A DNA stretch of 64,000 bases from Halobacteriovorax marinus SJ (GCF_000210915.2 NC_016620.1:2790001-2854000), one strand, 5' to 3'; positions 18,213-27,742 are shown, counted from the stretch's first letter. A program made the numbers and translations. The notes: generated by a model not told the origin, from the letters alone.

Positions 18213-19379
18213 CTATTCAAAAGGTAAACCTAAAATCACAACAGCAAGACAGAAAAGTCCAACAAATAAAGAGAAGCTTAACCTTGATAGAGATCTGCGA
18301 AAGTAATACTTAGCTGAAGAAATACATTGAAGCAGATAATAAAGTGCAAACCCCTTAGATGCGAGAGAGATAACTTCAAATATATTAAACGACCAAATAA
18401 TAACAAGTATTAAAATAGCGATTAAAATATATGAGTTTCTTTCAGAAATCTTACCTTTAGAAAACTCTCCTATTAAACCTCCACATCCACTCATATCTGC
18501 GAGTGCTGCACTCAATTGACTAGAAAGAGCGGCAAGAAGAATTAAAACAGGAGCAACTCTAAAAACATGTTTTGCAGCATCAATAACAGAGGTCTCCTCT
18601 ATCGCCCCACTAAGTGGATACAAAATAAATACACTAGAAAAAAGGATTATAAAGAGAAGATAAATTCCAGTACTTATTAACTGAGCATTTCTCATACTTG
18701 TGACTCTTATTTTACTCGAGTAGCTAGATCCTAAATAGCGACTAGTCTCAAACCCTTGGACCATAATAACAAGTCCAAGAAGGACTCTAATAACATCAAA
18801 ATCAAAAGCTTTCTCCTGAGCAACTGGTGAGTCATTTTGAATATTAAAAACAATCAAAGAAACTAAGAAAGTAAAAATTATGGAGAGCTTAATATTTACG
18901 GATATTGACTCAACTTTCTCTAATGACTTAAAACCATGCTGATGGCCGTAATACGCAATACTGCAAACGATTAAAGTGGTTAAGCCTCTCTCTAAGTCAA
19001 GGCCATGTAAAGAGGTTGCCTTTAAAATGAATGAACTTAATAAGTATAAATAATATGAAACAGAGAGTATGTATGCGATAGATAAGAAAATATCGCTTAG
19101 TTTCTCGCTAATGTAGCTAGAGCTATTCTCTTCCACATTTTGAATATTCCATCTAATGATAATACCAATACAGTAAGTCGCACAACAAAGCCCAAGCATT
19201 AAGAGATAGCTATATTTAGAGTTTAAGGAGTTTAAAATTGGAGCTGCAATTAAAAAACCACTCCCTATTATAGAGGCAAGTGGAGTTATTGTTGCTCTCC
19301 AAGTTTCGTTACTAGAGACTTTTTTATTGAAGAAAAATCCTAAAAAGATAATACATATAAAGAGGTAAACTAAATCCAT
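18213..19379 (-). CDS. integral membrane transporter, APC/LeuT-fold-like
   Basis: A 388-residue protein with about ten or eleven hydrophobic helices. The first repeat has an unwound-helix pattern typical of the APC superfamily (TPLASIIGSGFLIAAP). Mid-protein, GLVIMVQGFETSRYLG resembles helix 6 of the same fold. These point to an amino-acid or related solute permease, but the subfamily and substrate are not recognisable to me. The ATG at 19379 has AGGTAAAG upstream. No neighbour gives a hint. Between 19380 and 19576 I see nothing. Confidence 0.7.
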   Translation of the reverse strand: MDLVYLFICIIFLGFFFNKKVSSNETWRATITPLASIIGSGFLIAAPILNSLNSKYSYLLMLGLCCATYCIGIIIRWNIQNVEENSSSYISEKLSDIFLSIAYILSVSYYLYLLSSFILKATSLHGLDLERGLTTLIVCSIAYYGHQHGFKSLEKVESISVNIKLSIIFTFLVSLIVFNIQNDSPVAQEKAFDFDVIRVLLGLVIMVQGFETSRYLGSSYSSKIRVTSMRNAQLISTGIYLLFIILFSSVFILYPLSGAIEETSVIDAAKHVFRVAPVLILLAALSSQLSAALADMSGCGGLIGEFSKGKISERNSYILIAILILVIIWSFNIFEVISLASKGFALYYLLQCISSAKYYFRRSLSRLSFSLFVGLFCLAVVILGLPFE

Positions 19380-19576
19380 ACGAGAACTTTACCTGATAAT
19401 ATATCAATTTTCAGTCCTTATTTTTCTAATTTCTAATAAGTTTTATCTTTAAAGAACTATCGACTGGTTTCTCAACAAACCATGGGAATTGACTAAGTCA
19501 TACAGCTTCTTATAATCAATTTTCCTCGCAATTTTTTCACCATTGATAGCTACTAGCAAAAAGTCCAAACACTTCA

Positions 19577-20146
19577 CTAAGAATCTAGTTTCTTCATTTT
19601 TTCTATCCAAGCACTTCTTTTTTCTTCGCTAGATTTTATAACGGGGCCAATATAGATAATCTTCTTTGTCTTGATTCCACAGAAACTTAGAATCAGGTTC
19701 TTCAATGTTCTCACTCCTAAATTTCCTTGAAAGTACCTATAATACCAAGGGGGAGTGTCTAGAGTCGTAATTATTGAGGCTGTTTTTCCCTTTAATAACT
19801 TCGTCGGAAGAGTCTTTCCTTCTTCAAATTTAAAAGCAAAGCCAGGAAGTAATACTCTATCAAAGAAACCTTTTAATTTTGCGGGAAGAGTTCCCCACCA
19901 AGTTGGATAAAAAATAGTGATGTGATCAGCTTCCTTAATAAGACTTTGACACTCAAGCAGAGAATCCTCTAAAGGCATTATTTCTTTGTATCCCATCTCT
20001 AAGATAGGATTAAAGTCTAATACTGATAAGTCTACAACATTCACTTTATCACCACTCTTTTTACGGGCCTCTATGTAAGAAAGCGAAAGAGAGTGAGTTA
20101 AAGAAGAGCTATCTGTATGTCCTTGTATCACTAATATATTTCTCAT
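19577..20146 (-). CDS. flavodoxin-fold NAD(P)H oxidoreductase
   Basis: A 189-residue protein of the NQO1/MdaB/KefF type: an N-terminal FMN/FAD-binding strand ILVIQGHTDSSS, a FYPTWWGTLPAKLKGFFDRVLLPGFAF motif typical of the family, and GKTASIITTLDTP. It likely reduces quinones or related electrophiles in the cytoplasm. The start at 20146 is chosen for AAGGG six bases upstream. Divergent from a TetR gene, with an 18-bp palindrome between them, so it is a likely target of that repressor. Confidence 0.87.
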   Translation of the reverse strand: MRNILVIQGHTDSSSLTHSLSLSYIEARKKSGDKVNVVDLSVLDFNPILEMGYKEIMPLEDSLLECQSLIKEADHITIFYPTWWGTLPAKLKGFFDRVLLPGFAFKFEEGKTLPTKLLKGKTASIITTLDTPPWYYRYFQGNLGVRTLKNLILSFCGIKTKKIIYIGPVIKSSEEKRSAWIEKMKKLDS

Positions 20147-20187
20147 CTTTACCCTTGTCACAAATATTAACGGTTGATAACATATTA

Positions 20188-20205
20188 TGTGAACATATGT
20201 TTACA
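20188..20205. promoter_or_regulatory. palindromic operator candidate between oxidoreductase and TetR genes
   Basis: TGTGAACAT (20188-20196) faces ATGTTTACA (20197-20205), an 18-bp palindrome with a single mismatch pair. It sits in the 85-base divergent promoter region, the usual place for a TetR-family operator. Confidence 0.7.
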
Positions 20206-20231
20206 TTCAATATAAAAATAGAGAATTTACA

Positions 20232-20789
20232 ATGAACAAAAGAAAATTAGATACTTATCATCACGGAGACCTAAGAAGTGACATTATTGAAAAGTCTAGC
20301 TCTATTATTGCTAAGAATGGCTCTCTAGATTTCTCTATTCGAGATATAAGTAAATTATGTGGTGTATCACCTGCTGCGATTTACAGACATTTTAAAACAA
20401 GAAATGAAATCGTGGTGACTATTGCACTTGAAGGTATAAAAATTCTAAAAAATAATTTTGAAGAAATACGTCTCTCCAAGAATCCTAGTCTCATAAAGTT
20501 AGGTATGGCCTATATTTCTTTTGCAAAAGAGTATGAAGGTTTCTTTAGAGCAATGAACTTTAGACAGATCGCAGAGATGAAAGAATATACTGAAGTTGAG
20601 ACAATCTCTGAACAATTAATATCTTATATTTTTGAATTTGTAGCAAAAGGAACTCCCACAAATAAGGTTAAGATGAATACTCAAACATTAATTGCCTACG
20701 TACATGGAGCCTCATTTCTAAGTATTGATGGATGTATTAATCTCAAAGAAAAAGAAATTGAGAAGTCTCTAAAGGCCATTCTTAACTAA
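20232..20789 (+). CDS. TetR/AcrR-family transcriptional regulator
   Basis: A 185-residue regulator. The N-terminal HTH is clear (FSIRDISKLCGVSPAAIYRHFKTRNEIV), preceded by the common YHHGDLR motif. The C-terminal ligand domain is helical and ends in a WHG-like region (AYVHGASFLSIDG). It probably represses the divergent oxidoreductase and itself through the palindrome at 20188. The inducer cannot be predicted. Confidence 0.92.
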   Translation: MNKRKLDTYHHGDLRSDIIEKSSSIIAKNGSLDFSIRDISKLCGVSPAAIYRHFKTRNEIVVTIALEGIKILKNNFEEIRLSKNPSLIKLGMAYISFAKEYEGFFRAMNFRQIAEMKEYTEVETISEQLISYIFEFVAKGTPTNKVKMNTQTLIAYVHGASFLSIDGCINLKEKEIEKSLKAILN

Positions 20790-20802
20790 ATAGTTCAGCC
20801 CA

Positions 20803-21834
20803 TTACTCCACAAAGGATTCTTTGATTTCAAAGCGAACATCAAAATCATCATTGGCCACAATCTTAACACTTACTCTTTGAGCGATTGTATGCATCGGTA
20901 TCGTATGGGAGCAATCAAATTCAGATATGATTGGATAGTCTCTCTGTCCAACAATTTCCAGTAATAAATCATTAAGATCAAAGGGAGCACCTTCATTATT
21001 AGGCATCTCGGGTTTCCCCATAATCAATCCTGCAATTTGATCAAAAACACCTATGAGCTTAAGCTGCGTCAAGCTTCTCTCTTCCTTTGACCATGGCGCG
21101 GCCATTTCTTCAATTAGTAGAATTTTTCCTGATAACTCTGGGAAATAATTTGTCCCAGCACTTGAAATGAGAGTGTTTAGGTTTGCAATGACAATCTCAG
21201 CTTCTGCCTTACCGGCATTTAAAACACGCCATCCATCGTTCTTACTCCACTCTCTTGGAATATTCTTCCAATCACCATTGGACCAGTCTCTAAAATGATT
21301 ACTCCACCTAGAGAATGGTTTTATTTCTCTAGGTGAATTATTTGTATTCATAGAGGCCTGTAGAAAAGAGTCGATACTCTCTTCTATTCCATTTGGGTAC
21401 TCTCCAAACCAAGTCATAATAGCTGGGCCATAGAATGTACTTAATCCAGAATATTTAAGAATCGAAAGATGGAGTGACGTTACATCACTATATCCGCATA
21501 TGATCTTTCTCTTCTCTCTGATTAGATCAAAATCTAAATAGGGAATCATACTATTTGAATTCATTCCGCCAATTGTTGATATAAGACACTTTACTTCACT
21601 ATCTTCTATCAGCTCCATAAACTCATTCGCTCTTTCTCTGGGTGTTCCTGAGCGATAACCTTGCGATGATCTATTCTGAGTAAGGCTTCCTAGTTTCACT
21701 TTGAAACCTAGTGCTTCAATATTTTTTACACCATTAACAAAGAGCTCTTCATTAGCCTTATAAGCAGGAGATGAAGGAGTGAAGATACCAATTGTATCTC
21801 CTTTTTCTAACTTATAAGGCTTAATTATTTTCAT
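20803..21834 (-). CDS. S66 peptidase (L,D-carboxypeptidase / MccF-like)
   Basis: A 343-residue Ser peptidase of family S66. The nucleophile Ser is in CGYSDVT; the Glu is in LLIEEMAAPW; the His is in CSHTIPMH. The N-terminal GIFTPSSPAY is the usual start. The middle segment HFRDWSNGDW resembles the MccF-type insertion, so microcin-C-type self-immunity peptidase is as possible as LD-carboxypeptidase of murein recycling. The ATG at 21834 is preferred because the frame upstream (to 21873) runs into the previous gene. It follows that gene after four bases, so they are likely cotranscribed. Confidence 0.87.
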   Translation of the reverse strand: MKIIKPYKLEKGDTIGIFTPSSPAYKANEELFVNGVKNIEALGFKVKLGSLTQNRSSQGYRSGTPRERANEFMELIEDSEVKCLISTIGGMNSNSMIPYLDFDLIREKRKIICGYSDVTSLHLSILKYSGLSTFYGPAIMTWFGEYPNGIEESIDSFLQASMNTNNSPREIKPFSRWSNHFRDWSNGDWKNIPREWSKNDGWRVLNAGKAEAEIVIANLNTLISSAGTNYFPELSGKILLIEEMAAPWSKEERSLTQLKLIGVFDQIAGLIMGKPEMPNNEGAPFDLNDLLLEIVGQRDYPIISEFDCSHTIPMHTIAQRVSVKIVANDDFDVRFEIKESFVE

Positions 21835-21838
21835 TTGA

Positions 21839-22519
21839 TTATAATTGCCAACGATAAAGAGCCGCGACAACATAGTCCTTTGTCACTAATAGATAAGGTC
21901 TATACTCATAATTCTCGTTATAAAGCGCATTAGTAAAATCTATTGTAACAAGTGACTCTGAAGAGTTCGCTTCGGCTTGAGTCGTAACAAAGTTTTGAAC
22001 AACCTTTAAGCTAGAGTCTAAAACTGTTACCTTCTCTCCATTTGAGTTTGTATTATAATTATAATAGTAAGCTTCAAAACTTAATGGTTCCGTTAAGTTT
22101 CCATTACCATAAAATTTAATCTGATTATAAAATTTAATGAGATCAGTGAAAAAGTCACTACCCATTCCGTATCGAGATAACATTGCCCTATAATCACTAC
22201 CTTTAAATAAAGTACTACCATTTTGAAGTATCGTACGTACTTCATTCTCGTTCAAATTACTTGGCCTCAAACTTCTAGTACTATATTTACCTTCTCTCTT
22301 AAAAACTCTGAACCAAAGATTCCCCTCAGCCTCATTAGTTTTAATTAACTCTAGCCCATTACTATTAATTAAAGTAACTGCTTCTCCTAATTCCTTATTC
22401 TGATTCTGACCTAGCTCTACCCAACACTCTCTCTCAAATAAACAAACCTTTTGATTATTAGATGCCAAAATATTTGAACCTGAAAGTAATAAACAACAAA
22501 TAAGAAATAGCTTTCTCAT
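21839..22519 (-). CDS. hypothetical exported protein
   Basis: A 226-residue protein with a signal peptide (KLFLICCLLLSGSNILA) and a polar mature part with two Cys near the new N-terminus (VCLFERECW). The rest is beta-rich with no domain I recognise. ATG 22519 has GGGGAG upstream. It ends four bases before the S66 peptidase start. Function unknown; co-expression with the peptidase is likely. Confidence 0.75.
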   Translation of the reverse strand: MRKLFLICCLLLSGSNILASNNQKVCLFERECWVELGQNQNKELGEAVTLINSNGLELIKTNEAEGNLWFRVFKREGKYSTRSLRPSNLNENEVRTILQNGSTLFKGSDYRAMLSRYGMGSDFFTDLIKFYNQIKFYGNGNLTEPLSFEAYYYNYNTNSNGEKVTVLDSSLKVVQNFVTTQAEANSSESLVTIDFTNALYNENYEYRPYLLVTKDYVVAALYRWQL

Positions 22520-22622
22520 GGATCTCCCCTTTAAATACCTATAATTATAAAAATGAAATACCACAGGGAAATTAACATAAAAATATTTATGTAATCATTA
22601 CACTGAATAGAAAGTTAATACT

Positions 22623-23522
22623 TTAGGCCAAATACTCTTTTAAGATCTCTTCACACCAATTCATAAAAACCTTAACACGAGAAGGTATCCTCTCTCGATT
22701 AGTATAAAGTAAGTAGACGTTCATTGGTGGCATCTCATATTTCTTTAAAACTTGAATCATTTCTCCAGATTCAAGATATTTCAAAATCCCAATCTCAGGA
22801 ACTTGGATAATTCCTAGCCCAGCTAGGCAGGCCGCTTGATAAGAAACTGTATTATTGACTGTCGCAAATGTCTTCATCTTAATCATTTTCACACGACTTC
22901 CATCTAGATACTCAAAGCCATCCTTACCAGAGCCAAAATTCTGTAAGTAACATACTTGATAATGCTTATGTAGCGAATCCAAGGAGCGAGGGATACCGTA
23001 CGTATCAGCATAAGAGCGACTTACGCAATTTACAATCTTATGCTTTCCTATTCTTTTAGCAATTAGACTACTATCTTTTAACTTTCCAGCACGAATAACA
23101 AAATCAATGCCTTCTGCAACGAGGTCTAAATCCCTATCACTAGATCCAATCTCTAATTTTATTTCAGGATATTGTAAGCTAAATTCTGGTAAGCGAGGAA
23201 TGATGACTCTCTCTGCGAGAATCGTTGCCATATCAACTCTAACTCTCCCCTCAACAGTGCTTGATATACCAGTGAATGAAGATTCTAGGTCTATTAAATC
23301 ACTTAGAACATTCTGCGCCTTCTCATACAGAAGATGTCCTTCATCAGTTACTGATACTTTTCTTGTTGTTCTTTTAAGTAACTCTGTTCCAAGATCTTCT
23401 TCAAGTCTCTTAATGGAATCAGAGACAGTGGATCTTGGAATATTCAATGCTTCTGCTGTCTTAGAAAAGGAAAGAGTCTCGCATAGTTTTACATAAATAC
23501 TTAATACTTCAGGCTTAATCAT
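22623..23522 (-). CDS. LysR-family transcriptional regulator
   Basis: A 299-residue LysR protein. The N-terminal winged HTH is clear (TLSFSKTAEALNIPRSTVSDSIKRLEEDLGTELLKR), followed by the usual linker helix and a periplasmic-binding-like effector domain. It is divergent from the SDR at 23613, with a palindrome (23567-23589) between them. The ligand is unknown. Confidence 0.94.
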   Translation of the reverse strand: MIKPEVLSIYVKLCETLSFSKTAEALNIPRSTVSDSIKRLEEDLGTELLKRTTRKVSVTDEGHLLYEKAQNVLSDLIDLESSFTGISSTVEGRVRVDMATILAERVIIPRLPEFSLQYPEIKLEIGSSDRDLDLVAEGIDFVIRAGKLKDSSLIAKRIGKHKIVNCVSRSYADTYGIPRSLDSLHKHYQVCYLQNFGSGKDGFEYLDGSRVKMIKMKTFATVNNTVSYQAACLAGLGIIQVPEIGILKYLESGEMIQVLKKYEMPPMNVYLLYTNRERIPSRVKVFMNWCEEILKEYLA

Positions 23523-23566
23523 AATAATCCGATTTTCACTAACAATATTTTAACATTATCACTATT

Positions 23567-23589
23567 TATCCGTTTAAATCAAACAGATA
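23567..23589. promoter_or_regulatory. palindromic operator candidate of the LysR/SDR pair
   Basis: TATCCGTTT (23567-23575) and AAACAGATA (23581-23589) are inverted with one mismatch and a five-base spacer, between the divergent LysR and SDR genes. This is the expected type and place of a LysR binding site. Confidence 0.68.
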
Positions 23590-23612
23590 AAATCATATAA
23601 AAAGGAGATTAT

Positions 23613-24365
23613 ATGAAAATAGCACTTATTACAGGAGGAAGTAGAGGGTTAGGAAGAGAGGCCGCAATAAATATGGCAAAGAAAAATACGGCCGTCATCA
23701 TAACTTATCTAAGCAATGAAGTTGAAGCTCAAAAAACTGTAGATCAAATAAAGACGCTAGGTGGAGTAGCTTATGCCCTTAAACTGAATACAGCAAAAGC
23801 CGATAGCTTTGATTTATTCGTAAGTGAGTTAACAAATTTATTGCAAACGAATTTAAAGACTAAAAGCATTGATTATCTACTAAATAATGCAGGAATTGGT
23901 CGCTATAGCTCAATTATAGAAACAAGTGAGGACACTTTTGATGAGTTAATGAATATTCATCTCAAGGGAGTCTTCTTTCTTACCCAAAAACTAATACCTT
24001 TAATTAACTCTGGTGGAAAGATATTAAACATCTCTTCTGGTCTAACGAGGTTTTCTTATCCAGGCTATGCCGCCTATGCAATGATGAAGGGTGCCATCGA
24101 AGTATTTACAAGGTACCTAGCAGTTGAACTTGGGGAAAGAAGAGTTAATGTAAATTGCCTCGCTCCTGGGGCGATCGAAACAGACTTTGGAAATGGTGCT
24201 GTTAGGGATAATAAAGAACTCAACAACAAGATTGCTGAGCAGACTCCTCTAGGCAGAGTTGGTCTACCCACTGATATTGGTCCAATTATTTCAGAGCTTC
24301 TGTGCGATGAGATGAAGTGGATTAATGGTCAAAGAATTGAAGCTTCAGGCGGGATTCATAGTTAG
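23613..24365 (+). CDS. short-chain dehydrogenase/reductase (FabG-like)
   Basis: A 250-residue classical SDR: TGGSRGLGREAA for cofactor, NNAGIG, the active-site Ser (LNISSGLT) and YAAYAMMKG (Tyr-x3-Lys), then CLAPGAIETDFGN. It is FabG-like, but its place opposite a LysR gene suggests a specialised catabolic or detoxifying reductase. ATG with AAAGGAG. A strong terminator follows. Confidence 0.9.
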   Translation: MKIALITGGSRGLGREAAINMAKKNTAVIITYLSNEVEAQKTVDQIKTLGGVAYALKLNTAKADSFDLFVSELTNLLQTNLKTKSIDYLLNNAGIGRYSSIIETSEDTFDELMNIHLKGVFFLTQKLIPLINSGGKILNISSGLTRFSYPGYAAYAMMKGAIEVFTRYLAVELGERRVNVNCLAPGAIETDFGNGAVRDNKELNNKIAEQTPLGRVGLPTDIGPIISELLCDEMKWINGQRIEASGGIHS

Positions 24366-24380
24366 ATTATAGAAGAAATT

Positions 24381-24410
24381 AGCGCTGATATTATTCAGCG
24401 CTATATTTTT
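24381..24410. terminator. intrinsic terminator between convergent genes
   Basis: AGCGCTGA (24381-24388) and TCAGCGCT (24395-24402) form a perfect 8-bp stem with a six-base loop. It is followed by an ATATTTTT tract, so it serves the SDR gene. The convergent gene at 24412 begins its stop just after it. Confidence 0.85.
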
Positions 24411-24411
24411 C

Positions 24412-25110
24412 TTATTTTAATCCAACTGCATTCTTTGCCTTAGAAAATAGTTTATCTCCAATAGCAAAACCAACAGATACACCTACAGAATAATCATGTA
24501 ATTTATCAGGAGTATCTCCTTTAAATTCGAGAATTCTATTATTCTTTAAATAGTCCCCTTCTGTTTTTCTATATTTAGTATAAGATCCAAAAACCTTATA
24601 GCTAATAGACTCAACCCATGATGAACTCTGAGTGTATTGCTTAAATTGAACTCCTAGCTTTCCTCCATAGCCCCATGACTCATGAGAATTGTCCTCTGTT
24701 TTTCCAGTTGTTAAGTCAGTAAACTTTGCAGAGTTATCCGCCGAAGTATGATTATAAAAAACTCCCGCAAACGGTGCCCAAGACCAAGTTCCACTTTCTG
24801 AGTAAATATGGTACTTAAGTGTCGGCCCTACACTCACTGAGTGCCAATTGTAGTCATCCCCATTAGCGCTTTGAAGATAAGAAAAATTAAAGTCTTTTTG
24901 TCTTCCTATAGAATACATTGTATCTAGAGAGAAATCCCAGTTTACCCACTGATGACCAAGAGAAGCTTCTGTTAAAAAAGACTGACTTGATTTGTAAGAC
25001 TTAGAATCACCTTTAAGCTGCTTGTGAAGAACTCCACCTGAGAGCTCTAAGTAACCTCCAGCCCATGAGGGTAGTGAAAATAGTAGTAGTGTTAACGATA
25101 AATATTTCAT
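24412..25110 (-). CDS. outer-membrane beta-barrel-like exported protein
   Basis: A 232-residue protein with a signal peptide (LTLLLFSLPSWAGG) and alternating aromatic/polar strands of a small outer-membrane barrel (SLDTMYSIG, SVGPTLKYHIYSES, YGGKLGVQFKQY, YSVGVSVGFAIG). It is close to no family I can name. It lies just upstream of, and divergent from, the NarL-type regulator; the intervening 102 bases hold that gene's promoter and the shared motif at 25161. Confidence 0.65.
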   Translation of the reverse strand: MKYLSLTLLLFSLPSWAGGYLELSGGVLHKQLKGDSKSYKSSQSFLTEASLGHQWVNWDFSLDTMYSIGRQKDFNFSYLQSANGDDYNWHSVSVGPTLKYHIYSESGTWSWAPFAGVFYNHTSADNSAKFTDLTTGKTEDNSHESWGYGGKLGVQFKQYTQSSSWVESISYKVFGSYTKYRKTEGDYLKNNRILEFKGDTPDKLHDYSVGVSVGFAIGDKLFSKAKNAVGLK

Positions 25111-25160
25111 ATAAACCTCCGTTTTATTCTTCTATTCTCCCTCCATATTAAAGTTTTTTG

Positions 25161-25206
25161 ATGTGTCAAAATGTCACATTTTCAAGCTCTGAATAAGTGA
25201 TATAAT
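25161..25206 (+). promoter_or_regulatory. promoter region and operator-like motif of the response-regulator gene
   Basis: The consensus TATAAT (25201-25206) is followed by exactly six bases and the ATG, so the message should be leaderless. There is no good -35 hexamer. Instead the motif ATGTGTCAAAATGTCACAT (25161-25179) lies in the activator position. A close copy stands before the kinase gene (27743-27759). Confidence 0.7.
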
Positions 25207-25212
25207 CTCTTT

Positions 25213-25842
25213 ATGAACCTATTAATCGTAGAAGATGAAAAAGTTTTATTGGATAAGTACAGTGACTACCTAAAGGAAGTATTCTCTTCAATAAGAACAG
25301 CTAGAAGTAAAGAAGATGCCTTTCAACTTATTGAAGAGCACGAATTTGATGTGGCGTTAATTGACTACAACCTTCCCGACGGCAAGGGCCTAGATATACT
25401 TAGGGAATACCCTAAAAATGGTGATGCCCCAGTTTTTATAATGCTCACTGCTTACTCCAAGGAAAGACTTGCTATAGAGTGTTTAAATATTGGAGTCTAT
25501 AAATATTTAGAAAAGCCAATTGATAAAAAAGAACTTATTCATACTTTAATTGAAGCTAGAGAAGAGGCTTCAAATAGGGATACAATAAGAAGTTTGAAAA
25601 GAAAATTTACTATTTCTGAAAGAGTTGCAAATGTGCTCGTTGAAAAGTATCAAATTTCAAATAGAGAGCTAGAAGTACTAAAGTCTATTATTATACATGG
25701 TAAGAATAAGATTGTGGCCGAAAAACTATTTATTAGCCAAGGGACAGTAAGGAACCACTTAAGCAATATTTTCCAAAAAGTACATGTAAATACAAAAGAG
25801 CAACTTAATGGATTAATTGAAGATCTTAACTCAAAGAATTAG
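25213..25842 (+). CDS. NarL/LuxR-type response regulator
   Basis: A 209-residue regulator. The receiver domain (1-120) has the acidic pair VEDE, the phospho-Asp in ALIDYNLP, Thr in MLTAY and Lys in LEKPID. A LuxR-type HTH follows (about 145-205; SNRELEVLKSIIIHG, IAEKLFISQGTVRNHLSNIF pattern). Its likely partner is the convergent kinase at 25826-27718, whose 3' end overlaps it by 17 bases. It has no ribosome site and a TATAAT six bases before ATG. Confidence 0.92.
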   Translation: MNLLIVEDEKVLLDKYSDYLKEVFSSIRTARSKEDAFQLIEEHEFDVALIDYNLPDGKGLDILREYPKNGDAPVFIMLTAYSKERLAIECLNIGVYKYLEKPIDKKELIHTLIEAREEASNRDTIRSLKRKFTISERVANVLVEKYQISNRELEVLKSIIIHGKNKIVAEKLFISQGTVRNHLSNIFQKVHVNTKEQLNGLIEDLNSKN

Positions 25843-27718
25843 TCTTCCTAGGAATTTTGAAAGTGAAACAATTAAGCCCATCAGAATGTGAATAGAGCAA
25901 ATCTCCACCAATACTTTTGGCCACGTCTTGAGCAATAGCGATTCCCATCCCTCTTCCAATTCCTTCCTTACTTGAGTAGAGACTATCGAATATCTTATGA
26001 GACTCTTCTATGGCTCCTCCCTCATTAGAGATTTTAATGTAAATACTATCTTCTACTTGCTCAATAGAGACTTCAATCTTCTTTGAAGTACTTTTGTGGC
26101 TTACTATATATTCAATAGCATTATCTAATATATTAGAGATTGCTCCAAGTAATTCAGTTTTTGATGCATAAATAGCATACTTCGCATTTTCGTTATCAAA
26201 GTTAAGATTAATATTAACTTCAGCACTACTGGCCATTGAATCATACATGGAAACTAAGTCTTTTATCATCGCCCTTAAGGAGATCTCCTCTTTGACTGAA
26301 AGATTATTTCGAGACCCTAACTTTCCCGCAACAACTTTTAATCTCTCAAGAGCATGAGAAGCTTTTTCAAGTTCATTCTTTGCGAGATGAAAATCTTTTG
26401 ATTTTAAGAAATTCTCTGCATCATCTAAACAATACATCAAAATGGCCAAGGGATTTTTAAGTTCATGGGCCATCTTAGCAGAATACTCTCCTAGCTCACT
26501 CACCTTCCTCATCCTCTGTATGGAATCTAAAAGCTTAATCTTCTCCTCTTCAATTTCTCTTTGTTTTATAATATATTCGTTAAGCTCTGTACTCATTTCA
26601 TTGAAGGCCAACATCACTTGACCTATCTCATTTTTTGGAATTTTACTGTCAATTCTCTTTGAAAAATCACCTTTCCCAACAAGAATTGCTCTATCTTGTA
26701 ACACTTTTAGTTGAGGGAAAATTCTTAAAAATAAAATACACATTATTAGTAAGATAAAAACACCAATAATAATGACTGAAGTAACTACAATTCGAAGTCT
26801 ATCGGCTCTCTCTCTCGTTTCTAGATCTAGCTGTATTTCACGAAAACTTTGCCAACTAGGCACAAGGTGGGTATTGAGATGATGTGAAACTTCATTCTTT
26901 ATGGATTTTATCTCAGCTTCAATGCTCTCTTTAGTACTTAAAGTTCTTTCTATTTGGAACTTTATACTCTGTAGATTTTCAAAACTTCTTATCAAATGAC
27001 TTTTTAATTTTTCATTTAACTTTGTAGATTTTATTTTCTCAAAGGCTCCAGTAAATTTACTTTTTAAGTTTACATCCCTAGTTTGCTCAAAATTTTTCCA
27101 ACTGATTAGCCAATCCGAGAAATCCATTAACTCTTTCAACTCTTGAAATTTCTCCTGTTGCACATAGGAAATATCTAAAGAATTACGGACCTTTTCAAAA
27201 AATGGTATATCCTGTGCCCACTTTGAAAGAGTCGTCTTGAAACCTGGTAGAAACTCTTGCCCATTCTTCATTCGAGTAACAATTTCAGTACTCAATTTCT
27301 TTTCAATTTCATCCCATGTTTGTTTCTCTACAATCGACTCTTTATTCAATCGCTCTCTACTTAGAAGTAAACTTCTATTTAGAACTTTCATTCGATCTAA
27401 TTTCTTCTTAGGGTGAGAGAGCTTTAGCTCACTTAACTCATCAGTCTCTGCGATCTGCATATAACTATTATTTAAGTCATTTAAGGTAGAGCTAACCTCC
27501 TTCATACTATTAAGAGGAAAACTTGAAATTAATTTATACTTAGAAATATAATTTACAATCAAAAGACTTTTCTCAAGATCCTTTTTTGATCTTTGCCAAT
27601 CTTCTTCGATTTGGTCTTGCCCATCGTTAAGAATAAAGCCAACTCCACCTAATAAGACTGAAATAATTAAAAATGTAAGTAAAAGAAATGTTGAGCGTAG
27701 TCCCATAGAGATCATCAT
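25826..27718 (-). CDS. HAMP-containing sensor histidine kinase
   Basis: A 630-residue inner-membrane kinase. TM1 is near residues 6-26, with a large periplasmic helical domain to about 300 (four-helix-bundle style, no small-ligand motif). TM2 is about 302-325, then HAMP, then HisKA with His418 in MAHELKNP, then the ATPase domain with N-box (ISNILDNAIEY) and G-box (GIGRGMGIAIA). Likely signals to the response regulator at 25213; the two 3' ends overlap by 17 bases, an unusual convergent layout for a pair. Start ATG 27718 (GTGAG upstream) or the next ATG. Confidence 0.9.
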   Translation of the reverse strand: MMISMGLRSTFLLLTFLIISVLLGGVGFILNDGQDQIEEDWQRSKKDLEKSLLIVNYISKYKLISSFPLNSMKEVSSTLNDLNNSYMQIAETDELSELKLSHPKKKLDRMKVLNRSLLLSRERLNKESIVEKQTWDEIEKKLSTEIVTRMKNGQEFLPGFKTTLSKWAQDIPFFEKVRNSLDISYVQQEKFQELKELMDFSDWLISWKNFEQTRDVNLKSKFTGAFEKIKSTKLNEKLKSHLIRSFENLQSIKFQIERTLSTKESIEAEIKSIKNEVSHHLNTHLVPSWQSFREIQLDLETRERADRLRIVVTSVIIIGVFILLIMCILFLRIFPQLKVLQDRAILVGKGDFSKRIDSKIPKNEIGQVMLAFNEMSTELNEYIIKQREIEEEKIKLLDSIQRMRKVSELGEYSAKMAHELKNPLAILMYCLDDAENFLKSKDFHLAKNELEKASHALERLKVVAGKLGSRNNLSVKEEISLRAMIKDLVSMYDSMASSAEVNINLNFDNENAKYAIYASKTELLGAISNILDNAIEYIVSHKSTSKKIEVSIEQVEDSIYIKISNEGGAIEESHKIFDSLYSSKEGIGRGMGIAIAQDVAKSIGGDLLYSHSDGLNCFTFKIPRKTNSLS

Positions 27719-27742
27719 ATCTCACTTTACATCTAAAGGCCT

